Source: Ensifer sp. MPMI2T
GTDB lineage: Bacteria; Pseudomonadota; Alphaproteobacteria; Rhizobiales; Rhizobiaceae
Direction: 5' to 3'
Assembly: GCF_004827385.1 (NCBI RefSeq)
Contig: NZ_SRXN01000028.1
Location: 31,391 to 95,390, forward strand
Length of the DNA stretch: 64,000 nt
Shown: piece after piece, positions 38,537 to 49,200 of the stretch
Numbering within the stretch: position 1 is the stretch's first letter
Layout: every line of letters begins with the position of its first letter
Made by a program: the position numbers and the translations under genes
Notes under the pieces: model-generated
The model's input: only the letters and a program-made list of their open reading frames with translations
What the model was told of the DNA's origin: nothing
Databases searched by the model: none

Positions 38537-38640
38537 TGCATATCGCCCAAAAGCGTGCAGCGGTTTCGGGGCAACGACATGCACGAAAACAAAGATCTAA
38601 AGCGCGTCGCGTGAATACGTTTGAACGCGACGCGCTTTAG
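38534..38640. repeat. Right copy of the dispersed repeat plus a 16-bp perfect hairpin
   Basis: Bases 38534-38604 mirror the repeat at 36940-37013. They run into a 16-bp perfect stem, 38597-38612 with 38625-38640, around a 12-nt loop, which could end transcription of the TPR gene. A further CCCTCCC/GGGAGGG hairpin lies at 38787-38807 before cheW. Nothing coding is seen from 38537 to 38841. Confidence 0.75.
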
Positions 38641-38841
38641 ATGCTGTGGCGGCATTTGCGCATGTGCTGATGCGCCGGCGCTATAGGCGTGCGGCCACAA
38701 GAGGCTGCGACGCAGCGCGAGCTGGGCTTGGCCGTTCAACCGGCTCGGACGTTCGAGCTGGCACGTGGCGGGCTACCGTCGCCAAGCCCTCCCACCTGTG
38801 GGGAGGGTCTCTTGAATGACCTCTCGTGAGTGGTCAGAACC

Positions 38842-39321
38842 TCAGGCGGCGAGCTCTTCGGTTTCCCGTTCCTTGAACATGCGCGAAAGATTGAGGAAGC
38901 AGATCATGCCCGATTCGTTGGCGATGATGCCTTCGGCAAAACTCTTGTCGAAGGATGCCGTTACTTCCGGCACTGGCTGCACTTGGCTGCCCTGAACCGT
39001 GAGGATGTCGGAGACGCGGTCGACGACGAGGCCGATGACCATGTTGTGTACTTCGGCGACGACGATCGCGCTGCGTTCGTTGGCGACTGTCGATTTCATT
39101 CCGAGCTTGTGGGCAAGGTCGATGATCGGGATCACCGTGCCGCGCAGGTTCATCACGCCGATCACCTCCGGTGGCGAATGCGGAATGGGTGTCGACGGCG
39201 CCCAGCCGCGAATTTCACGGATCGTCGTGGTTTTGACGCAAAATTCCTGATCGTGAAGACGGAACGCTATGATTTCCAGCGTCTCGCCGTCAAATCCGGC
39301 TGTTCTCAATGTGCCTGTCAT
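38842..39321 (-). CDS. cheW: Chemotaxis coupling protein CheW (stand-alone)
   Basis: 159 residues, a single CheW SH3-like domain: LEIIAFRLHDQEFCVKTTTIREI, then GVMNLRGTVIPIIDLAHKLGM and VGLVVDRVSDILTV, all family hallmarks. It couples chemoreceptors to the CheA kinase at the inner face of the membrane. No cheA, receptor or other che gene is nearby, so it serves clusters elsewhere. Confidence 0.94.
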   Translation of the reverse strand: MTGTLRTAGFDGETLEIIAFRLHDQEFCVKTTTIREIRGWAPSTPIPHSPPEVIGVMNLRGTVIPIIDLAHKLGMKSTVANERSAIVVAEVHNMVIGLVVDRVSDILTVQGSQVQPVPEVTASFDKSFAEGIIANESGMICFLNLSRMFKERETEELAA

Positions 39322-39523
39322 CGAAGGTCCTTCCAGCTTTCCGGTCGACGCCTCCCCGTGATGCTGCTGTCGAGCGCAGTTTCCAGCAAATCGGGAGGTG
39401 TCGTTAGATCCGCCGAGGACATCCGGCGAGGCGCAAGCTGCATCATGCGCGGAGGAACCCGCTTTGCGCTTTGGAGAGCTATTCTAAGCCGGGATTCGTT
39501 AAGACTTGCTTTTGAGAAGGATG

Positions 39524-39555
39524 CGGTCCGCCTCTGCGATGGCCGAGGCGGACCG
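39524..39555 (-). terminator. Hairpin downstream of rocD
   Basis: CGGTCCGCCTC (39524-39534) pairs perfectly with GAGGCGGACCG (39545-39555), 12 bp after the aminotransferase stop. Only a weak U-rich tail follows on the minus strand. Confidence 0.6.
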
Positions 39556-39567
39556 GAAACATGGGGG

Positions 39568-40773
39568 TCAGGCGGACGCGAGCACGGCCGCAAAATGTTC
39601 GAGCGCCCAATCGACCTGATCTTCGGTGATGACGAGCGGCGGAGCGATGCGGATCGTGTCGCCATGCGTATCCTTGGCGAGGATGCCGCGCGCCTTCAGT
39701 GCCTCGCAATAGTGGCGAGCGCCGCCCGCTTCCGGAACCAGCTCGACGGCGAGCATGAGGCCGCGGCCGCGGACATCCTTGATGACGTTGGAGCGGATGT
39801 CGCGCAGGCCACTCTGGAAGCGCTCGCCCATCCGGGCGGAATTTTCGATCATGCCCTCTTCGGTGAGCGCCTTCAGCGCCGCCCGCGCAATCGCGCAGGC
39901 AAGCGGATTGCCTCCGAAGGTCGAGCCATGCTGGCCGGGCTTCAGGACACCGAGCACCTCGGAGTTCGAAAGCACGGCCGAGACCGGGTAGAAGCCGCCG
40001 GAGAGCGCCTTGCCGATCAGCGTCACATCCGCCTCGATGCCCTCATGCTCTTCCGCAAGCAGCTTGCCCGTGCGCCCGAGACCGGTCTGGATTTCGTCGA
40101 GAATGAGCGTGATGCCATGCTTCGTGCAGAGCTCGCGAACCCTGGCGAAATACCCGGCCGGAGGCACGATCACGCCGGCTTCGCCCTGGATAGGCTCGAC
40201 GAGGAACGCGACTGTATTTTCGCTGATTGCTTCGCGGAAGGCGTCGATATCGCCGAAGGGAACGATCTTGAAACCCGGCGCGAAAGGTCCGAAGCCGCTG
40301 CGGGCGTCCGGATCGGTCGAAAAGCCGACGATGCCCATGGTCCGGCCGTGGAAGTTGTTGGAGCAAACGATGATTTCGGCCTTGTCGGCGGCGACGCCCT
40401 TGACCTCGTATCCCCATTTGCGCACCGCCTTGATGACGGTCTCGACCGCTTCGGCGCCGGAGTTCATCGGCAGCACCTTGTGCGAGCCGGTCAGCGCCGC
40501 GATCTCCTCGTAGAAATGCGCGAGCTGGTCGTTACGGAACGCGCGCGAGGTGAGCGTCAGCTTCTGCGCCTGCTCGATCATTGCCTTGAAGATTTTCGGA
40601 TGACAATGGCCCTGGTTGACGGCGGAGTAGGCCGAGAGGCAGTCGAGATAGCGATTGCCGTCGATATCCCAGACATAGACGCCTTCGCCGCGCGAAAGCA
40701 CGACGTCGAGTGGCTTGTAGTTATGGGCGCCCAGCCGGTATTCGGTTTCAATCAGGGCGGCGGTTGTGGTCAT
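39568..40773 (-). CDS. rocD: Ornithine aminotransferase
   Basis: 401 residues from the ATG at 40773 (GGAGG seven bases before). Class III PLP aminotransferase: [52 protein letters not shown], and the PLP lysine in [10 protein letters not shown]. The length and the [13 protein letters not shown] start fit ornithine delta-aminotransferase, which makes glutamate semialdehyde. It follows arginase by 68 bp, so arginine goes to ornithine and then to glutamate semialdehyde. Confidence 0.94.
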   Translation of the reverse strand: MTTTAALIETEYRLGAHNYKPLDVVLSRGEGVYVWDIDGNRYLDCLSAYSAVNQGHCHPKIFKAMIEQAQKLTLTSRAFRNDQLAHFYEEIAALTGSHKVLPMNSGAEAVETVIKAVRKWGYEVKGVAADKAEIIVCSNNFHGRTMGIVGFSTDPDARSGFGPFAPGFKIVPFGDIDAFREAISENTVAFLVEPIQGEAGVIVPPAGYFARVRELCTKHGITLILDEIQTGLGRTGKLLAEEHEGIEADVTLIGKALSGGFYPVSAVLSNSEVLGVLKPGQHGSTFGGNPLACAIARAALKALTEEGMIENSARMGERFQSGLRDIRSNVIKDVRGRGLMLAVELVPEAGGARHYCEALKARGILAKDTHGDTIRIAPPLVITEDQVDWALEHFAAVLASA

Positions 40774-40841
40774 CAACGATCCTCCGGTTGGTCCTGGCGG
40801 CGCCCCTCATGCGCGGGCCCGCCGGGGATATATGCGTTATG

Positions 40842-41765
40842 TCAGGCGCTGCGGGTCGGTCGGTCGAGAATGCGGCGGCCGAAGAGGCTTGCGGTCAGCT
40901 CCACCAGGATACGGGCGCTCTTGCCGCGGTCATCGAGGAAGGGATTGAGTTCGACCACGTCAAGCGATGAGACGAGATCGCTGTCGCAGAGCATCTCCAT
41001 GATCAGATGCGCTTCGCGGAATGTTGCGCCACCCGGCACCGTGGTGCCGACACCGGGCGCGATTTCCGGATCCATGAAATCGACGTCGAGGCTCACATGC
41101 AGGAGGCCGTTGGCGGCGCGGACCTCATCGAGGATCTGACGCATGATATGGGCCATGCCCATCTCGTCGACGGCGCGCATGTCGTAGACACTGACGCCAT
41201 GCTCGGCGATCTCCTCGCGCTCGCGCGCATCGACCGAGCGAATGCCGATCTGATAGACCTTCTTCGGGTCGACGAGCGGCCGATCGCTGGCGAGGATCGG
41301 GGCGAATTCCGCCTCGCCGCAGAAGAAGGCGACGGGCATGCCATGCATGTTACCGGAGGGCGAAGTGTCGGGCGAATTGAAGTCGGCATGGGCATCGAGC
41401 CAGAGGACGAAAAGCGGCCGGCCGACTTCATCTGCGTAGCGGGCCATGCCGGAGACGCTGCCCATGGAAAGCGCATGGTCGCCGCCGAGGATGATCGGGA
41501 AATGCCCCTTGCGGGCGGCGTCGTGCACGGCGTCGTTCAAGGCCCGGGCGAAAGCTGCGACCATCTGCAGGTTGTTGGCGCTCGGATGATTGGCAAGGTC
41601 GCGCGCCGGCACCGGCCGGACATCGCCTTCGTCGTGAACCGTGTGGCCGAGTTCGGCCAGAACCGTATCGATGCCGGCGATCCTAAGCGCCGTGGGGCCC
41701 ATGGCCGCGCCGCGCCGTCCGGAGCCTTCTTCGATGGGTGCGCCGATCAAGGTAATGGTCTTCAT
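40842..41765 (-). CDS. arcA: Arginase
   Basis: 307 residues. The binuclear manganese site is complete: GGDHALSMGS (His), WLDAHADFN (Asp, His, Asp) and SLDVDFMDP (Asp, Asp). Hydrolyses arginine to ornithine and urea. The Agrobacterium/Rhizobium gene is called arcA; rocF is the synonym. First gene of the arginase-rocD pair and divergent from an Lrp gene. Mn dependence links it loosely to the sit system. Confidence 0.94.
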   Translation of the reverse strand: MKTITLIGAPIEEGSGRRGAAMGPTALRIAGIDTVLAELGHTVHDEGDVRPVPARDLANHPSANNLQMVAAFARALNDAVHDAARKGHFPIILGGDHALSMGSVSGMARYADEVGRPLFVLWLDAHADFNSPDTSPSGNMHGMPVAFFCGEAEFAPILASDRPLVDPKKVYQIGIRSVDAREREEIAEHGVSVYDMRAVDEMGMAHIMRQILDEVRAANGLLHVSLDVDFMDPEIAPGVGTTVPGGATFREAHLIMEMLCDSDLVSSLDVVELNPFLDDRGKSARILVELTASLFGRRILDRPTRSA

Positions 41766-41865
41766 TTCCGCCTATTTCCTTCCTCTGATTCCCCGCAAGA
41801 ATTGCGCGGATTATCGTCAAATGGCATGGCGGCAAAAAGATGGAAAACTGTCGATTGGAAGGGTA

Positions 41866-41883
41866 TTATCGCCATATTGATAA
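41866..41883. promoter_or_regulatory. Candidate Lrp-type operator between arginase and lrp
   Basis: TTATC (41866-41870) and GATAA (41879-41883) form an AT-rich dyad with an 8-nt spacer, about 25 bp before the regulator's ATG and 100 bp before arginase. Lrp-family operators are AT-rich and weakly conserved, so this is only suggestive. Confidence 0.35.
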
Positions 41884-41907
41884 GTCAAAATTGCCAAATT
41901 GAGAAAC

Positions 41908-42342
41908 ATGGACGATCTCGATCAAACCCTCATTAGCGCGCTCAGACAAAATGCGCGCACACCGGTCTCGACACTTTCAGCGATGACGGGCGTGTCGCGC
42001 GCGACCGTGGCCGCGCGCATCGATCGGCTGGTGGCAAACGGAACGATTGCGGCCTTCACGATCCGGACCGGCTCGGAAATTCCGACGTCCGGTGTGCGCG
42101 CCGTCGTTATGATCGAAGTTCACGGCAAGATGGCAGACCGCGTCGCGGACCAACTGCGCGGCTTGCCGCAGGTAAGGGCGCTGCACAGCACCAACGGACG
42201 CTGGGATTTCATCGCCGAGCTTGAGGACCGCGACCTCGTTCGCTTCGATGAAACGCTGAGGCGCATTCGGCTGATCGACGGCATCACGGTGACCGAGACC
42301 AATATCCTCCTGAAGACCACCAAGATGAGTGGAGCGTTCTGA
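41908..42342 (+). CDS. Lrp/AsnC-family regulator of arginine catabolism
   Basis: 144 residues from the ATG at 41908 (a TTG three codons earlier is possible). AsnC-type helix-turn-helix LDQTLISALRQNARTPVSTLSAMTGVSRATVAARIDRLVANGTI and a RAM domain. Divergent from arginase by 142 bp; in Agrobacterium an Lrp-type regulator activates arginase in response to arginine or ornithine, and the layout here is the same. Confidence 0.92.
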   Translation: MDDLDQTLISALRQNARTPVSTLSAMTGVSRATVAARIDRLVANGTIAAFTIRTGSEIPTSGVRAVVMIEVHGKMADRVADQLRGLPQVRALHSTNGRWDFIAELEDRDLVRFDETLRRIRLIDGITVTETNILLKTTKMSGAF

Positions 42343-42579
42343 CGCGACGGCATGTCCCTGAATCGGCGCCGAATTAAGGAATCATGCGGCAACTCAAAGC
42401 GCCACTGCCCGTCCATTTTTCGCGGCGGCAACTTCAGTTTGTTCTTGCTTTGTTCCAATTCCTCTATAAGATATTCCACCTCAGCGAAAAACAGAGGCAG
42501 AAGGACAGCGCGGCGTCCGCCCGCACCCGTTCTCATTCATTGGAAACGATCACGTTCATCGCGATCCAGGGAGGTTGTC

Positions 42580-43056
42580 ATGGCCATGTACAATGGCGGC
42601 CCGGCACGGCAGATTTGCATCAAACTGTTTGTCAGGCATGGGGACGAAGAGCGAGCGATCGCCTTCTATCGTGACGTGTTCGGCGCCGAGCTTCTGCAGC
42701 GCCATGAGTGGAGCGGAATCCTGACGAGCGCCGACCTCTGCCTCGGCGATTCCATCTTCCGGGTGGCCGGCGCCAATCCGCGCCGGGATGCCGAGCCGGC
42801 GCTGGGCGGACCGCGGTCGCCGCACGCGCTCGGCACGACGGCGGCGATCCTCGAACTGCACGTGGACGACGTAGATCGGGTGCTTGGACGGGCGCTCGGT
42901 TCGGGCGCGAGCCTGCGCAATGCCGCCGAAACGCTGCCGACGGGAGATAGGGTCGGCGCCCTCATCGACCCGTTCGGACACATCTGGGCGTTGTTCACCG
43001 CCATTGACGAAAGCGAGGTACTGGACGCGTTCGGGGTCGACCGGAACGCCGCTTGA
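42580..43056 (+). CDS. VOC/glyoxalase-family protein (PhnB-like)
   Basis: 158 residues from the ATG at 42580, with GGGAGG just upstream. One vicinal-oxygen-chelate fold: RAIAFYRDVFGAEL at the start, ILELHVDDVDRVLGRAL in the middle, and LIDPFGHIWALFTAID at the end, where the DPFGHxW pattern is typical of PhnB-like proteins. No enzyme activity can be assigned. The 237 bp before it hold no recognisable gene. Confidence 0.85.
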   Translation: MAMYNGGPARQICIKLFVRHGDEERAIAFYRDVFGAELLQRHEWSGILTSADLCLGDSIFRVAGANPRRDAEPALGGPRSPHALGTTAAILELHVDDVDRVLGRALGSGASLRNAAETLPTGDRVGALIDPFGHIWALFTAIDESEVLDAFGVDRNAA

Positions 43057-43089
43057 CCGACGGCTGCCTGCCGGTTCGGCGCGTCCACG

Positions 43090-43170
43090 GCCCCTTACCC
43101 AGCGGCCGCGATCGTCTCCCCTGAACGGGGAGAAAGGGCAGTCGCGACCACGCGGTCCCCTCAATGCGGG
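43090..43170. repeat. Degenerate RIME-like element
   Basis: CCCCTTACCCAGCGG, a CTCCCC...GGGGAG hairpin (about 43110-43130) and a CGCGACCACGCGGTCCCCTC stretch recall the GC-rich elements at 1625 and 29319 but are more decayed. Confidence 0.45.
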
Positions 43171-43178
43171 AAGAGAAA

Positions 43179-43197
43179 AGGCCACTCGTCGTGGCCT
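43179..43197 (-). terminator. Terminator of the tamA-tamB transcript
   Basis: AGGCCAC (43179-43185) pairs with GTGGCCT (43191-43197) five bases beyond the tamB stop. On the minus strand it is followed by TTTTC. Confidence 0.7.
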
Positions 43198-43201
43198 CGG
43201 C

Positions 43202-46200
43202 CTAATACTCCCTTTCGAAGAAGATGCCGCCCGCAGCCGAGCCGTCGCCGGCGGCCTCGCCCTTCAGCTTGACGCCCCTTCCGACATCGAGATTGATCAC
43301 AGCCTTGCTGGAGCTCGAATCCGAGCCCTGCTGCAATTCGAGGTAAGTGCGGTCGTTGAGGTATTTGCCGGCCCGCACCTGCGCGCCGCCGCTCTCGTCG
43401 GTTGTTATGTCGAGATCATCGACGCCGAGCTTGTTGCGCAGGCCGTCGAGCACGGATGTCGAGCCGCCGCCGGCGAGTTGGCTGACGGCCGAGGCAAGCT
43501 GCGCGATCTGGAACGCCGACAAATTGGAAAGGGACCGGTTGAAGATGAGGCGCGCCAGGATTTCGTCCTGGGGCAGCGCCGGCGAGGAGGAGAACGTCAC
43601 CTGCGGATTGTTGGCGAGCCCGGAGACATTGACGGTGATGGTCGTCGAGCCGGCACTCGAGGTGGCGTCAAGGTCGAGCGTCGGAATCAGGTCGCCGCCA
43701 AAACCGATCTGCCCTCGGGTGAACGTCAGGCGCTTGCCGAGAATCTCCAGCCGACCGCGCCGCATGTCGAAGCCGCCGGAAACGATCGGCTGGACGGCAG
43801 TGCCACGGATCGTCAGCTCGCCGCCGAGCTCCGCGTCGATGCCGCGCCCACGCACGAAAAACTGTCCGGGGGCACTGACGACAAGGTCGAAAGCAACGAC
43901 GCCCCGAGCCTGGACTCCGGCGCCCGCGGAAGTGTCCCTGCGCAGGTTCCTCGCCATCTGCTGCACTCTGGCCGGGGCGTTCCTGTGCTTAATGTCGATC
44001 TCGGATAGAGAGGTGGGCAGCTTTTCCGGAATGGTGATCGCCGCACGGCGGATTGTCAGCCTGCCGCCGAGGACCGGCGTTGCGACGAGCGGGCCCCTGA
44101 GCGTCAGGTCGCCGGCAAGGTTTGCCGTAAAGAGCGTGCCGTCGACATAGGTCGCATTGTTGAGGCGGATCCTCAAATCCGCAGGGAAGCCGGAACCGGC
44201 CGCAATCCCGACGGTTCCGCTCGCCTCGATCGAGCCCCCGGTGGCGAGATTGGCGGAGAGCCTCGAAATCGTCGCTTGCCTGCCGTCGAGTGTGACATTC
44301 GCTGCAAGGTCGTTGAAAGCGAGATTGCGCCGGACGTCGACCAACCGGCCGCCAGCGGTCCTGATCGTGCCGGAGATCTGCGGCGCCTTCGCCGAACCGG
44401 AAAGCGTGAGATCGACGGTCGCGGAGCCGGTGAGCGTGAAGCCGTTTTCCGCCATGATATTGGCAAGGAGCGCGAACGGGACGTTGCCTGAGAACTTCAT
44501 CGAAAGCGGCATGTTGCCGCCAAGCTCGACGGTGCCGCCGCCCCTGATGGAAAGCCCGGAAGCGCCCGACAATACGGTGTCGAGCGTGACGCGATTGTCG
44601 ACGAGCCTGCCTTTGGCGGTAATGTCGACCGCGCCGACGCCCGCCGAACGCACCTGCGCCACGGAAGCACCGCTCCACCTGAGATCGTATACGACCACTG
44701 GCGCTGCCGGGGTTCCGTCGATGTCAACCGTTCCGGCGACCGTGCCTTCCGCTCCGACGGTGGGGGCGAAACTGTTGATCAGAGCAGCGGGCATTGCGTT
44801 TAGTCGTGCCGAAAGATCGAGCTTTTCCCCCGCCGTGCCGGTGACCGTGATGGTGCCCTTCGACGCCTGAATGACAAGGTCCTTGAGACGCACGATGGTA
44901 TCTTCCATCGCCACGACCGTCGGCTTGGCGAGTTTCAATGGAATTCGCTTCGGCGTCGCGGAGAAGGAAGCAAGACGGACTTCGGTGCGGCCTCCGCCCC
45001 TGAAAAGATCGCCTTTTGCCGCAAGCGGCCCGCCGTCATAGGTTGCGTCGATCGAGAAGCCCGTCCTGTCGCCTTGCTGCTCGAAGGCGAGATTAAGACC
45101 GGAGAGACGATTTTGTCCTTGCGCGATGCTTTCCGCCTTGACACTGCCCCTAATGGCGAGCGCGGCGACATCGGCAATGCTGATGTCCGCGACAGGTTTT
45201 GCGATCGTCAAGGCGTCGCGCTTGATGCCGCTGCCGCTTGCCTTGACGGACACGGAGGTGATTCCGTTGACGGTGCGGACTGTTGCGGAACCGGCGAGAT
45301 CGCCGGATGCAGTCTGACCCGCCATCGCCGCCAACAGGCCGAGATCGGGCAGGGTGAAGTCGATCGCGCCGTCGGGCTTGAAGTCGGGCGTCAGGTTGAG
45401 CGCGCCGGTCAGCCGGTTGTCGCCGATCGTTGCCTGCAAAGTCGGGATCGAAGTGCGGCCGTTCTCGGAGACCACATCGGTCCGCACATCGATCGCTTGG
45501 CCGCCAAGGGCACCGGTCGCGGTCAGCTTGGCTTGCGGGCTGCCGGGCTTGGCGGTCACATCGGCATTGATCGCCAGGTCCGTCAGGCTGCGGCCCGCAA
45601 GCATCGCGCCGCTGGAGGTCATCTCCGCCTTGATGCCGAGTTCGTTGAGTGGACCGGAGATGTCGGCGCTGAACGCCGCATTGCCCTCTGCGTCCGCAAG
45701 CAGCTTGCCGAGGTTGGGCAGAGTGCCTTCGATCGCCGCAGTCAGGGCGCCCTCGGCGATGGTGGCGGAGCCGAGGGCGTCGACGGTGCCGGACGTGAGC
45801 TCAAGTTCGCTCAGCCTGACGCTGCCGCCCTCGCCGGTCTCGACCTTGCCGGAGAGCGCGATCGTCCTGTCGAATTTCGTGGCGAGGTTGCGGGGTAGCA
45901 GACGCGGTTCGGCGAAGAGCTTGAAGTCGGCAGCGGCGCTCGCATTGGCGCGGTTCAGGCGGCCGGTGACGTTGCCGCGGAAGTCGCCGCTTTCGATCGT
46001 CAGCGGATCGAAGCGGACTTCCCCTTCGGCGACCGTAATCGTGCCTTTAGCTGTGACGTCCTGCGCGACAATACCGGCGGAGCGAACCGATGCGATCGAT
46101 GCGCCATTCCAGGCGAGCTCGTAGCCGACCACCGGGGCGGCGGCCGCACCGCTGACATCGACGGTGCCGCCGATCGCGCCCTCGGCGCCAAGCGTCGGGG

Positions 46201-49200
46201 CGAAGGTGTTGATCAGGGTGGCCGGGAGCGCGTTGATTTGCGCCGAAATATCGAGTTGCTCGCCGGCCGTGCCGGCGACGACAATTGCGCCATCCAACGC
46301 GAGGATGGTGAGATCGCTAACGCGCACGATGCCGTTTTCGATGGCGACGGTCGTCGGCGCGGCAAGCTGCAGCGGAACCCGCTTCGGCGTTGCCGAGAAG
46401 GAAGCCAGGCGGATTTCCGTGCGACCGGCATCGCTGACGAGATCGCCTGTGGCTGCGACCGGCGCGCCATCATAGGAACCGTCGATCGAGAAGCCGGTCC
46501 GTCCCACCTGTTGCTCGAAGGCGAGAGTGAGACCCGAAACACGGTTTTCTCCCTGTCCGATGCTTTCCGCACCGATGTTGCCCCTGATTGCCAGCTTAGC
46601 GATGTCGGCGATACTGATATCGGCAGTGGGCTTGGCAATCGTCAGCGCATCGCGGCTGATGCTGCCGCCGCTTGCCTTGAGCGCGATTGACGTGACGCCA
46701 TTGACGGTGCGTACGGTCGCCGAACCGGTAAGATCGCCGGACGCGGTCTGGCCGGCCATGGCGGCCAACAGGCCGAGATCGGGCAGGGTGAAGTCGATCG
46801 TGCCGTCCGGCTTGAAGTCGGGCGTCAGGTTGAGCGCGCCGGTCAGCCGGTTGTCGCCGATCGTCGCCTGCAAAGTCGGGATCGAGGTGCGGCCGCCCTC
46901 AGAGACCACATCGGCCCGGGCGTTGATCGCCTGGCCACCGAGCGTGCCGGTCGCGGTCAGCTTCGCTTGCGGGCTGCCGGGCTTGGCTGTCACGTCGGCA
47001 TTGATCGCCAGGTCCGTCAGGCTGCGGCCGGCCAGCGTCGCGCCGCTGGAGGTCATTGCTGCCTTGATGCCGATTTCGTCGAGCGGTCCGGAGATGTCGG
47101 CACTGAACGCGGCATTGCCCTCAGCGTCCGCAAGCAGCTTGCCGAGGTTGGGCAGCGCGCCTTCGATTGCCGCAGTCAGGGCGCCCTCGGCGATGGTGGC
47201 GGAGCCGCGGGCATCGATGGTGCCGGACGTGAGCTCAAGTTCGCTCAGCCTGACGCTGCCGCCCTCGCCCGTCTCGACCTTGCCGGAGAGCGCGATCGTC
47301 CTGTCGAATTTCGTGGCGAGGCCAGGGGGCAGCAGATGCGGTTCGGCGAAGAGCTTGAAGTCTGCAGCGGCGGTCGCATTGGCGCGGTTCAGGCGGCCGG
47401 TGATGTTGCCGCGGAAGTCGCCGCTTTCGATCGCCAGCGGATCGAAGCGGACGTCCCCTTCGGCGACCGTAATTGTGCCTTTCGCTGTGACGTCCTGCGC
47501 GACAATACCGGCGGAGCGAACCGATGCGATCGATGCGCCATTCCAGGCGAGCTCGTAGCCGACCACCGGGGCGGCGGCCGCACCGCTGACATTGACGGTG
47601 CCGTCGATCGCGCCCTCGGCGCCAAGCGTCGGGGCGAAAGTGTTGATCAGGGTGGCGGGAAGCTTGGTGATTTGCGCCGAAACATCGAGTTGCTCGCCGG
47701 CGGTGCCGGCAACGGCAATTATGCCGTCGGACGCGCGGATGGTGAGGTCGCCGAGGCGAACGATGCCGTTCTCGACGGCGAAGGTTGTCGGCGCGGCAAG
47801 CTGCAGCGGGACACGCTTCGGCGTCGCCGAGAAGGAAGCGAGACGGATCTCCGTGCGACCGGCACTGCTGACGAGATCGCCCGTCGCCGCGACCGGCGCG
47901 CCATCATAGGAACCGTCGATCGAGAAGCCGGTCCGCCCCGCCTGCTGCTCGAAAGCGAGAGTGAGACCTGAGACGCGGTTTTCTCCCTGTCCGAGGCTTT
48001 CCGCGCCGATATTGCCCCTGATTGCCAGCTTGGCGATATCGGCAATGCTGATATCGACGGTGGGCTTGCCGATCGTCAGCGCGTCGCGGCTGATGCTGCC
48101 GCCCCTTGCCTTGAGCGCGATCGATGTAATGCCATTGACGGTACGCACCGTTGCGGAACCGGCGAGATCGCCGGACGCGGTCTGACCCGCCATCGCCGCC
48201 AGAAGCCCGAGATCGGGCAAGGTGAAGTCGATCGTGCCGTCCGGCTTGAAGTCGGGCGTGAGGTCGAGCGCGCCGGTCAGCCGGTTGTCGCCAACCGTCG
48301 CCTCCAGGGTCGGGATCGAGGTCCGGCCGTTCTCGGACATCACATCGGCCCGGGCGTTGATCGCCTGACCGCCGAGGCTTCCGGTTGCAGTTAGTTTGGC
48401 TTGAGGATTGTTCGGCGCCGCCGTCGCATCGGCGTTGATTCTGAGATCCTCTAGCGTGCGGCCGGCCAGGGTTGCGCCGCTGGAGGTCATCTCCGCCTTG
48501 ATGCCGAGCTCATTAAGCCGACCCGAGATCGAAGCACGGAACGCCGCCGCACCCCGGGCGTCGGCGATAAGCCTGCCGAGATCGGGCAGATTACCCTCGA
48601 TATCCCCGGTCAATGCCCCATCGGCGAGCGTCACAGTGCCCGAGGCATTGAGGGTTCCGGATTTGAGTTCGAGGCCACTCAGCCGGACGCTGCCGTCCGC
48701 ACCGGTCGCGATGCTGCCTGTTGCCGCAATCGTGTTGTCGAACTTTGCGGCGATACTGGGCGGCAGAATACCGGGCACCGCGAAGAGCTTGAAAGCCGCC
48801 CCGACCGTCGTATCGATGCGGTTCAGGTTGCCGGTGACGCTGCCGCCGATGCTCGCGCTTTCGATCGTCAGCGGATCGAAGCGGATGTTCTCCGGCCCAA
48901 CGTCGATCGTTCCGTCTACCTTCACGGGTGCCTTGATCGCCCGGTCGAGATCGGCACTCGCAAAACGGCTCTCGCCAGCCTCGACCGTCGTCTTCAGCGG
49001 TCCGGATTGCTTTTCCAGATTGAAGGCGTCGCTCTGCGCCGAAAGCCGAACGGCGCCAAGGCTCATCTCAGGCAGCGATACGGAAGGGAGATCGGCGGCG
49101 ATGTCGAGGATCGCCGATTGCCCGTCGCCGATCAGCGACAGATTGGCCGTGTTGATCAGCGCGCGCAGCTCGCCTTCCCGCAACGGCCAGCGGAAGTCGA

